64,000 bases of DNA from Streptacidiphilus jiangxiensis (GTDB lineage Bacteria; Actinomycetota; Actinomycetes; Streptomycetales; Streptomycetaceae), in assembly GCF_900109465.1 (NCBI RefSeq), contig NZ_FOAZ01000022.1:1-64000 (forward strand). Reading direction: 5' to 3'. The notes beneath the pieces are model-generated. The model saw nothing but the letters and a program-made list of their open reading frames with translations, searched no databases and had not been told where the DNA came from. Of this stretch, positions 57,996 to 64,000 are shown piece after piece (position 1 is the first letter of the stretch; each line of letters starts with the position of its first letter). The position numbers and the translations under genes were made by a program.

Positions 57996-59203
57996 CGCGC
58001 GTTCTCCATCTCCATCGAGTCCATCGCGTCCATCGCCTCCATCGCGGCGGCCAGCGGCAGGACCACGCCGGGGACCGTCTCGGTGAGGTGGCCGAGGCCG
58101 GCGGACTCCAGCAGCAGGCCCACCGGGTCGACGCCCCAGGGCGCCGGCACCGCGGACTCGGAGCGTATCGCCCGGTCCAGCAGCGGGGCCAACTCGGCGT
58201 GGGTGCGCGCCCAGGGAGCCACGCCGGACTGGTCGAGGGCGGCGGCGTTGGTCAGGCCGTGGCCGGGGATGGAGCGGTAGGTGACGACGGGGAGGCCGGA
58301 GGCGACAGCCTCCAGCACGGTGATGCCGCCCGCGTTCTGCACCAGCACGTCCGCGGCGTGCATCAGGCTCGGCATGTCGTCGACCCAGCCCAGCGCGGTG
58401 ACGCCGGCCGCCTCCAGGCGCTGGCGCAGCACCTCGTTGCGCCCGCAGACCACGACACAGGTGAAGCGCGGGTCGGCGGCCTGGACGTCGGCGACGGTGT
58501 GCTCCAGGTCGCCCGCGCCCCAGGAGCCGCCGACCAGCAGCGCGATCTTCGCGTCGTGCGGCAGGCCCCAGCGCTGCCGGGCGGCCGCCCGGGACGCCTT
58601 GCTGACCGGGTGGAAACGGCGGTCGACCAGCGGCGAGACGACGTTCACGTCCTGGCAGTCGATGCCCTCGGCCTGCTCGGCCGGAACGGTGTGGACGGCC
58701 ATGTGGGAGTCGACGTGCGGGGAGGCCCACAGACGGTGCACCGAGAAGTCGGTGAGGTAGGTGTGCACGTGCTGGCTCACCTTGCCGGTCTTGCGCAGGC
58801 GGCCCAGCACCTGGCTGGCGAGCGGGTAGGTGGAGACGACGATCGCGGTGTCGTCCTTGAGCGCGCGCCGCATGGCCCGGCCGGACAGCCAGGTGAACAG
58901 GCGGGCCTGGCCGCTCATCATGCCGGGGTTGTCCATGCCGCCGTAGAGCAGCTTCCACGTCCACGGGGCCCGCTCCAGCATGGTGTGGTACGTGCCCACG
59001 AAGATCTTGCCGGTGTTGCCGGGCAGCAGGTCGAGGAAGTCGTGACGGTCGACGGTGAGGCCGGCCTCGAGCAGGCGGACCTCGAGCTCCTTGGCCACCG
59101 CGTCGTGTCCCGCGCCCACGCTCGCGGACACGATCACGGCACGCGGGGTGCCGTGCCCGGGTACGGTACGTCGCTGCAGCGGGAGTCGGATCAGTCGGCC
59201 CAT
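57992..59203 (-). CDS. Glycosyltransferase GT28-like, MGDG-synthase type
   Basis: Glycosyltransferase of 403 residues. VIVSASVGAGHDAVAKELEVRLLEAGLTVDRHDFLDLLPG is the N-terminal signature of the monogalactosyldiacylglycerol-synthase/UgtP group, which glycosylates diacylglycerol. The C-terminal nucleotide-sugar part has LVGGSWGAGDLEHTV, VVCGRNEVLRQRLEA, MLPSLMHAADV-like DDMPSLMHAADVLVQNAGGITVLEAVASGLPVVTY (in outline, NAGGITVLEA). The C-terminus is an odd Met/Ala/Asp tail (AMEAMDAMDSMEMENAR) from 9-bp repeats. Weak ribosome site at ATG 59203. Probable product is a glycolipid, later trimmed by the coupled deacetylase. Confidence 0.88.
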   Translation of the reverse strand: MGRLIRLPLQRRTVPGHGTPRAVIVSASVGAGHDAVAKELEVRLLEAGLTVDRHDFLDLLPGNTGKIFVGTYHTMLERAPWTWKLLYGGMDNPGMMSGQARLFTWLSGRAMRRALKDDTAIVVSTYPLASQVLGRLRKTGKVSQHVHTYLTDFSVHRLWASPHVDSHMAVHTVPAEQAEGIDCQDVNVVSPLVDRRFHPVSKASRAAARQRWGLPHDAKIALLVGGSWGAGDLEHTVADVQAADPRFTCVVVCGRNEVLRQRLEAAGVTALGWVDDMPSLMHAADVLVQNAGGITVLEAVASGLPVVTYRSIPGHGLTNAAALDQSGVAPWARTHAELAPLLDRAIRSESAVPAPWGVDPVGLLLESAGLGHLTETVPGVVLPLAAAMEAMDAMDSMEMENAR

Positions 59204-59569
59204 GGTGTCGGCGGTCCCCTGGTTCGGTGGCGCGTCGACGCGACGTCGGCCCCGTGCTGGCGGCGGCGCTGCGGCGACACATGCGGACGGTTCCACGCTA
59301 TTGACCGGAACCGCGCCGCAGGAGCGCCCGCAGGATGAATCGGCACCCCCCATCCGTAGTCGCGTCGGGTACGCGAAAGCCCCGCATACTCCATCTGGAG
59401 TACGTCGCGTCTCAGGGTCGGCCCTGGGAAGGAGACAACCGGCGCGCGGCATGCGCTTCTGCGCCTTTGCGCCCCCGGAGCGCCCTGTCACGTTCCGGTG
59501 ACCGCACGTCACTGTGAGGGGGTCGGTACGCCCGCGAGCTGGAGCGACACGGGGAGATCGGGGGCGCGG
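59204..59569. other. Intergenic region with operator-like palindrome
   Basis: The gap between the leftward glycosyltransferase and the rightward DUF5134 gene. It holds TACTCCA-TC-TGGAGTA at 59387-59402, perfect 7-bp arms around two bases, in the right place to serve divergent promoters. A 60-codon open frame (59335-59517) has no ribosome site or recognisable homology and I do not call it. Nothing else identified. Confidence 0.5.
59387..59402. promoter_or_regulatory. Palindrome TACTCCA-TC-TGGAGTA
   Basis: Two perfect 7-bp arms with a 2-base centre between the glycosyltransferase and DUF5134 genes. It is a likely operator for one or both divergent units; the regulator is unknown. Confidence 0.6.
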
Positions 59570-60166
59570 ATGGGTGGCGGCGGGGTGCTCGTCTGGCTGC
59601 TGGTGCTCCTCTGCGGTGGCGCCGGCGCCTACTGTGCCGCCCGGCTCTGCCTGCGCCGCGCGGCGCCGCCCGCGCACCGTGCGGCGGATGCGACGGAGGC
59701 GCTGATGGGCCTCGGAATGGCGGCGATGGCGGCCGGTCTGGCGACCCCTACGGGTGTGGGGGTGGCCGTCTACGGGTCGGCCGCGCTGGTCTCGCTCGTA
59801 CTCGGCGCACGCGCCTCGGGACACCGCGCACACCACGCGTACCACCTGGTCGGGCACGCCGCGATGGTCTACATGACGGTCGCGATGTCGACCGGTCCGC
59901 ACGGGATCGGAGCGACCCGCGACGCGGGCGGCATGGCCGGCATGGCCGGCATGTCGGGCGCGCCGGGGCGGGGCCTGCCACTGCTGACGGGAGCGCTGCT
60001 GCTGGGGTGTGTGGCGGTTTCCCTCTCCGCCGGGCTGCGCCTGGTGCCGACCGCGGCGACCACCACGGATGACGGGCCGAGGCCGCTGTGGCGGGCCGCC
60101 GCGCTGCCGGACGCCTGCCGGGTCGTCATGGGCCTCTCCATGGCGACGATGCTCGCGCTGCTGTGA
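59570..60166 (+). CDS. DUF5134 membrane protein
   Basis: Membrane protein of 198 residues with about five helices, matching the DUF5134 family commonly next to M56 peptidase genes in streptomycetes. Histidines and methionines line the third and fourth helix region (HRAHHAYHLVGHAAMVYM) and a Met/Gly loop follows (GGMAGMAGMSG), which suggests a metal, perhaps copper, site (inference). The ATG at 59570 has GGGGAG and GGGGG runs upstream; the earlier start 24 codons upstream is less likely. The M56 gene begins 133 bp downstream. Confidence 0.82.
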   Translation: MGGGGVLVWLLVLLCGGAGAYCAARLCLRRAAPPAHRAADATEALMGLGMAAMAAGLATPTGVGVAVYGSAALVSLVLGARASGHRAHHAYHLVGHAAMVYMTVAMSTGPHGIGATRDAGGMAGMAGMSGAPGRGLPLLTGALLLGCVAVSLSAGLRLVPTAATTTDDGPRPLWRAAALPDACRVVMGLSMATMLALL

Positions 60167-60299
60167 ACCGGCGTCGCGATCGATTCGTGGTCTGCGTCAC
60201 CACTGGCGAGAATGCGATTCCGTCACCGACGGCGAAGGCATAGGTTGAGCCCGTACGCACCGATGCGTGCGTCCCGTCCTGCCCCGAGGAGCCGCAGCG

Positions 60300-61232
60300 G
60301 TGGGAGCCTTGCCCGGACTCGTCGCGCTCGGCGCGGTGCTGGCCCTGCTCGGCCCGCGCGCACTGGCGCGCGCCCGCTGGACCGCCCGGGAGCCGGTGGT
60401 CGCCCTGTGGGCGTGGCAGTGCCTGGTCATCGCCGTCCTGCTGTGCTGCGCCTGTGCGACGGTGCTGGCCGGTGCCGGGGCCTGGCCGGCCGTCAGGGAT
60501 CTGCTCTTCACCGGGGCGCCGGCCGGCGTCGAGGCCGCGTACGGCTTCCCCGCCGCCCGCCCCTGGGCGATCGCCGCCGCCTTCGTGCTGGCCCTCGGCG
60601 GCGTCCGCACGGCGTTGGCGCTGGCCTACGAGCTCGCCGGGGCGGAGGCGGTCCGCCGCCGCCAGCGCCGACAACTCGCGCGTCAGGCACCGGATCTGCA
60701 CCCCGAGCTGAAGCCCGGGGCCGGGCGGTCCGAGCAGCTGGTGGTGCTGGAGAGCGAGGAGGCCCGCGCCTGGGCCCTGCCGGGCCCGGTGGCGCGCATG
60801 GTCGTCACCACGGGCGCGCTGCGGCGGCTCAGCGCCCGCGAGCTGGACGCCCTGCTGGCTCACGAGCGCGGGCACGTCCGGGCCCGTCACCACTGGCTGC
60901 TGAGCGCGGCGGAGGCGCTGGTCGCGGGCTTCCCCGCGATACGGCTCTTCGGCCAGTTCCGCGACCAGGTGGGCCGGCTGGTGGAGCTGGCCGCGGACGA
61001 CTCCGCCGCGCGGCGGCACGGCCGGTTGGCCACGGCGATCGCCCTGGTCGAGCTGAACCCCGAGAGCACCTGCACCCACCCGCTGGCCCAGATACCCTCC
61101 CGCGTCGACCGCCTCCTCTCCGGCGCGACCCGCCTCCCGGCCTCCGGCCGCCTGGGCCTGACCCTGGCCGCGCTGACGCTTCCCCTGGCCCCGGTCCTGC
61201 TCGCCCTGACCCCGGGCCTGACCGCGCTGTAG
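60300..61232 (+). CDS. M56 family metallopeptidase (BlaR1/HtpX-like)
   Basis: Integral membrane zinc peptidase of 310 residues. Two or three helices precede a cytosolic protease domain with the zinc motif HERGH (HExxH) in ALLAHERGHVRARHHW and a downstream LAADDSAAR that supplies the third ligand. A last helix closes the protein. No penicillin-binding sensor domain is present, so it is the short M56 form rather than BlaR1. The GTG at 60300 has GAGGAG about 9 nt upstream; GTG 60267 is an alternative. A BlaI/MecI repressor gene usually accompanies such genes but is not seen here. Confidence 0.9.
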   Translation: MGALPGLVALGAVLALLGPRALARARWTAREPVVALWAWQCLVIAVLLCCACATVLAGAGAWPAVRDLLFTGAPAGVEAAYGFPAARPWAIAAAFVLALGGVRTALALAYELAGAEAVRRRQRRQLARQAPDLHPELKPGAGRSEQLVVLESEEARAWALPGPVARMVVTTGALRRLSARELDALLAHERGHVRARHHWLLSAAEALVAGFPAIRLFGQFRDQVGRLVELAADDSAARRHGRLATAIALVELNPESTCTHPLAQIPSRVDRLLSGATRLPASGRLGLTLAALTLPLAPVLLALTPGLTAL

Positions 61233-61242
61233 GTGCGCTGTC

Positions 61243-61367
61243 CAGGGGTGCGGGGCACTGCGCGAGACCCACCCGAGGCGGATGGCGCTGCGCTCGCGGG
61301 TCCGACCGCCCAGGGTGGCTGGTCGCGCCCGCGGGGCGGAGCCATGTCGGCAGAGCCCCGCGCCCCT
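61243..61367. repeat. Long intergenic inverted repeat, copy 4
   Basis: The left arm begins CCAGGGGTGCGGGGCACTGCG and the right arm ends GAGCCCCGCGCCCCTGG. The middle contains GGCGGATGGCGCTGCGC as in the other copies, plus a GGTGGCTGGTCGCGCCCGCGG segment. It lies between the M56 peptidase and DMT transporter genes and may terminate the former. Confidence 0.75.
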
Positions 61368-61474
61368 GGGGGTTGCCACGTTCTGCGTCGCCCAGGTCAT
61401 TCCGAGCAACCCGCGCTACGCTTCCCGCGAGGGCCTCTGCTGACGGCTCGTGACTTACGTGTGGGGGCTTCCCC

Positions 61475-62377
61475 GTGACGGTGTTTCTTCTCGGCGTAGG
61501 CGCAGCCTGCCTCCTCGGGCTGGGGTTCGTCCTGCAGCAGCACGCGGCCTCGCGCGCTCCGCGCGACCAGCTGCTCTCGTACCGCCTGCTGCTGGGCCTG
61601 ATGCGCTCGCGCGAGTGGCTCCTCGGCATCGCCCTGATGGTCTGCGGCCAGGTGCTGAGCGCGCTCGCGCTGAACGCGGGGCGGATCTCCCTGGTCGAGC
61701 CCCTCCTCGCGACCAACCTGCTGTTCGCGATGGCGCTGGCGCGCCGGATCACCCGGCAGACGCTGGGGGCGTCCGGCTGGGGCGGCGTGCTGCTCCTGGC
61801 CGCGGGGGTGACGGTGTTCATCCTCAGCGGGTCACCCACCGGCGGGGGGACGGAGAAGGGCACGCTGCGGCACTGGCTGGTCTTCGGGATCGTCGCCGGG
61901 CTGGCGCTGCTGCTGGTCTCCCTCGCCAGACGGCTGCCCCGGGTCCGCGAGGCGACGCTGCTCGCGCTCGCCGCAGGGCTGCTGTACGGGGTCCAGGACG
62001 CGCTGACCCGCACCGCGGGGCTGCGCCTGGACCACGGCGGCGTCGGCCTGCTGCTGCGCAGCTGGCAGCCCTACGCCGTGGTGGCGATCGGCGTCATCGG
62101 ACTGATCCTGGTGCAGAGCGCCTTCGAGTCGGCGCCGCTGAAGATGTCACTGCCCGCACTGACCGCGGCGCAGCCGCTCGCGGGCATCGCCTGCGGGGTC
62201 GGCTTCCTGGGCGATCGGCTGACCCTCACTCCGGTCGCCCTGGCCGGTGAGGCCTTCGGGATGCTCTGCATCGTCCTCGGCGTGGTGGTCATCGGGCGTC
62301 ACCCGGCCCTGCCCGACGCATGCCCGCACGCGATGCGGCAGCAGACCGGCACCGACCGGGAGATGACCTACCGGTAG
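61475..62377 (+). CDS. DMT-family (EamA/NIPA-like) transporter
   Basis: Membrane protein of 300 residues with about nine helices in the drug/metabolite-transporter pattern. LGVGAACLLGLGFVLQQHAA at the start, then ALALNAGRISLVEPLLATNLLFAMALA (in outline, RISLVEPLL), ILSGSP, and PLKMSLPALTAAQPLAGIACG in the second half are typical of the actinobacterial NIPA-like branch. Substrate unknown. GTG start without a strong ribosome site. Its last 10 bp overlap the remnant of a methyltransferase gene on the other strand. Confidence 0.86.
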   Translation: MTVFLLGVGAACLLGLGFVLQQHAASRAPRDQLLSYRLLLGLMRSREWLLGIALMVCGQVLSALALNAGRISLVEPLLATNLLFAMALARRITRQTLGASGWGGVLLLAAGVTVFILSGSPTGGGTEKGTLRHWLVFGIVAGLALLLVSLARRLPRVREATLLALAAGLLYGVQDALTRTAGLRLDHGGVGLLLRSWQPYAVVAIGVIGLILVQSAFESAPLKMSLPALTAAQPLAGIACGVGFLGDRLTLTPVALAGEAFGMLCIVLGVVVIGRHPALPDACPHAMRQQTGTDREMTYR

Positions 62378-62533
62378 GACGCGTCCGCTAGCTCCGTCGC
62401 CCCGTCGGGCCGGCGGACGCCGCGCGGGCCGAACCCGCGCATCCACGGCGCCCCAGTGGTCGTCACGGGCCTCCTGGCGGCCACCGACGACGCGGGCGAT
62501 CGGGGACAGCGGGAAGGGCGTTGCGGTGCTCAT
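62368..62533 (-). pseudogene. Internally deleted remnant of a TrmO/TsaA-like SAM methyltransferase gene
   Basis: The leftward ATG at 62533 opens with text typical of the N-terminus of this family: PIARVVGGRQEARDDHWG, followed by AV. Immediately after, in another frame, the strand reads WMRGFGPRGVRRPDGATEL and ends ADASYR with a TAG stop at 62368-62370. That is what I expect of the family's C-terminus (consensus KPW..FGPRG..RQP). The junction is near 62443-62448 (GGCGCCGTGGATG). The middle, roughly 100 codons by comparison with usual length, is missing and the frame is shifted, so no functional enzyme can be made. Confidence 0.8.
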
Positions 62534-62646
62534 GGCAGGCACGCGGGACGGGGGCGACGGTGGTGCGTCCCGCCGGCCCCCCGGGCCGGCCGAGGGCGTG
62601 GGTGCCGCGCGTATATTGACGCCAGGCCAATGAGCGCGGGAGCACG

Positions 62647-63285
62647 ATGTCACCACGGCGGGCGGCAGTCAACGAAGTCATGCGGGCCCGGTCCCGCGAG
62701 CGCATCATGCAGGCGGCCGTGGAGCTGATCGGGCGTCGTGGCTTCAACCAGGTGACGCTCGCCGACATCGCGGAGCGGGCCGGGGTCGCCCGCGGCCTGG
62801 TCTCGTACTACTTCCCCGGCAAGCGCTTCCTGCTGCAGACCGCGATGCACCGGCACATGCACACCACTCTCGCGGCGGCGCTGCGCCCGCTGGGCGACCC
62901 GGCGAGCCCGGCGCACACCGACGACCCGGACGCCTGGCTGGCCACCGCGATCGACGCGGTCACCGGCCTGGCGGTGGACGAGCCGACGCTGATGCGGACA
63001 CACCTGTCGCTGATCCTGGCACCGTTGGACGGGGTGTTCGTGCAGGACGAGGAGCAGCAGGAGCTCGGTCGGCTGCTGCAGGAGGTGCTGCGCCGGCGCG
63101 GCTCGACCGATCCGGCCGCGGAGCACGCGGTGCTGCGGAGCGCGCTGATGGGCGCGTGCATCGGCATGCTGCTGCCGGGGGCCGAGTCGCCGGCCGCGTT
63201 GATCCGCGCGGACCTGTTCGCCCGCTACGGCCTGGACCCCGACCTCGGGCCCCGCCACGGCGGGACCGGGCTCACGCCTCCTTGA
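62647..63285 (+). CDS. TetR family transcriptional regulator
   Basis: Regulator of 212 residues. The helix-turn-helix spans about residues 15-60 (RERIMQAAVELIGRRGFNQVTLADIAERAGVARGLVSYYFPGKRFLLQTA); GLVSYYFPGKRFL is the recognition helix and its follow-up. The C-terminal ligand domain is helical. ATG with GGGAG about 6 nt upstream. A semi-palindromic TTGAC-GCCAG-GCCAA lies about 30 bp before the start and may be its own operator. Its targets are not obvious; the neighbouring gene on the left is a dead remnant. The 3' end overlaps the convergent regulator gene by 14 bp. Confidence 0.92.
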   Translation: MSPRRAAVNEVMRARSRERIMQAAVELIGRRGFNQVTLADIAERAGVARGLVSYYFPGKRFLLQTAMHRHMHTTLAAALRPLGDPASPAHTDDPDAWLATAIDAVTGLAVDEPTLMRTHLSLILAPLDGVFVQDEEQQELGRLLQEVLRRRGSTDPAAEHAVLRSALMGACIGMLLPGAESPAALIRADLFARYGLDPDLGPRHGGTGLTPP

Positions 63286-64000
63286 GCAGCCCCGACAGCA
63301 GCTCGACCGTCTGCTCCGGCGTCAGGCTGTCGACGCTGAGGCGTTCCATCACCTGGATGTAGGCGTCCACGTCGTCACGCTTGTCGAGGTAGAGCGCGCT
63401 GGTGAGCTGCTCCAGGTAGACCACGTCCGGCAGGTCCTGCTCGGGGAAGCGGAGGATGGAGAACGCGCCCGTCTCGGCGGCGTGACCGCCGAACCGGAAG
63501 GGCATCACCTGGAGGACGATGTTGGGCAGTTCGGAGACCTCGATCAGGTGCTGGACCTGGGCCCGCATCACGTCGCGGCCGCCGATGGGACGGCGCAGCG
63601 CGGCCTCGTCGATGACGGCCCACAGGCGCGGGCCGGTGCCCTCGGTGATCATGCGCTGGCGGCGCATCCGGAGGTCGACGCGGTGCTCGATCTCCTCGGA
63701 CTGCATGTGCGGGCGGTTGAGGCCCATGATGGAGCGGGCGTACTCGGGGGTCTGCAGCAGGCCGGGGATGAACTGCACCTCGTAGGTGCGGATCAGGGCC
63801 GCGGACTCCTCCAGGCCGACGTAGGTCTGGAACCAGTTGGGCATGGCGTCGCTGAAACTGTGCCACCACCCGTTCTGGTTGGCCTCGCGAACCAGCGTCA
63901 GCAGCTGGCCGCGCTCGGACTCGTCGACCCCGTACAGGCTGAGCAGATCCACGACGTCCCGCTCCTTGAAGCTGACGCGCCCCAACTCCATGCGGGAGAT
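63272..64000 (-). CDS. Scr1-family (DUF5753) helix-turn-helix regulator, 5' end off window
   Basis: The visible 242 residues are the C-terminal part of a streptomycete XRE-type regulator with a DUF5753 (Scr1-associated) domain. Family text includes WWHSFSDAMPNWFQTYVGLEESAALIRTYE, FIPGLLQTPEYARSIM, RRQRMITEGTGPRLWAVIDEAALRRPIGG, LIEVSELPNIVLQVMPF and GGHAAETGAFSILRFPE (each a separate piece). The reading frame stays open past 64000 (IleSerArg before the first Met), so the N-terminal helix-turn-helix lies outside the window. These regulators often pair with a small DUF397 gene downstream; here a convergent TetR gene follows instead. Confidence 0.9.
   Translation of the reverse strand: MSRMELGRVSFKERDVVDLLSLYGVDESERGQLLTLVREANQNGWWHSFSDAMPNWFQTYVGLEESAALIRTYEVQFIPGLLQTPEYARSIMGLNRPHMQSEEIEHRVDLRMRRQRMITEGTGPRLWAVIDEAALRRPIGGRDVMRAQVQHLIEVSELPNIVLQVMPFRFGGHAAETGAFSILRFPEQDLPDVVYLEQLTSALYLDKRDDVDAYIQVMERLSVDSLTPEQTVELLSGLLKEA

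Noticed and set aside
59335..59517. 60-codon frame between the glycosyltransferase and DUF5134 genes
   Set aside because: No ribosome site, runs across an operator-like palindrome, no recognisable homology.

Overview
The window is a very GC-rich chromosomal stretch. Codons are strongly G/C-ending, GTG starts are common, and genes couple through ATGA or GTGA overlaps. It carries a Scr1-type regulator fragment, a DUF6421 gene, a DUF5134 gene and the long GGGGCGCGGGGAACTGCGC-type intergenic inverted repeat. Together these point to a streptomycete (Streptomyces, Kitasatospora or Streptacidiphilus). I see no phage genes, insertion sequences, rRNA, tRNA or CRISPR; it reads as a chromosomal arm rich in metabolic and regulatory genes.

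Layout. 1-5.8 kb: an oligopeptide-type ABC importer (two permeases, one cut by the window edge, and a lipoprotein) downstream of a YtcJ-like amidohydrolase, with a divergent TetR gene. 5.8-13.8 kb: a second TetR gene, a TIGR03086 protein, an MBL-fold protein with a ferredoxin-like N-terminus, a HAD phosphatase, a beta-glucoside PTS permease with a GH1 enzyme, and a molybdopterin oxidoreductase/cytochrome b pair. 13.9-23.4 kb: a second, complete copy of the amidohydrolase/peptide-importer module with its own TetR, followed by a Tat-exported FAD amine oxidase. The second TetR gene is flanked by two near-identical 29-bp palindromes, so one regulator probably controls both the module and the amine oxidase.

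23.5-33.3 kb: P450 and SDR; a five-gene leftward operon (DoxX-like, DUF3419/BtaA-like, DUF2071, membrane-anchored methyltransferase, membrane protein) that may modify lipids; an SRPBCC protein; a Ski2-like helicase. 33.3-41.8 kb: HxlR with a divergent oxidoreductase, a DUF2079 membrane protein, a methyltransferase, a GH42 beta-galactosidase and a NarL-type two-component system. 41.8-49.3 kb: an MprF/LysX-like protein with a Tat lipoprotein deacetylase, a small Smr-domain protein, a ribbon-helix-helix/Doc-like toxin-antitoxin pair behind a perfect palindrome, an SDR and a class V aminotransferase.

49.5-64 kb: a tightly coupled DUF6421-SDR-threonine-aldolase-like operon of unknown purpose, an amino-acid ABC importer, an exonuclease, a glycosyltransferase/deacetylase pair, a DUF5134/M56 peptidase pair, a DMT transporter, an internally deleted remnant of a TrmO-like methyltransferase gene, a TetR gene and the 5'-truncated Scr1-type regulator.

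Best leads for something undescribed: the duplicated TetR-amidohydrolase-importer modules with the amine oxidase, the DUF6421 operon, the DUF3419-centred operon, and the toxin-antitoxin pair. Functions are judged by eye from motifs; no database search was possible.
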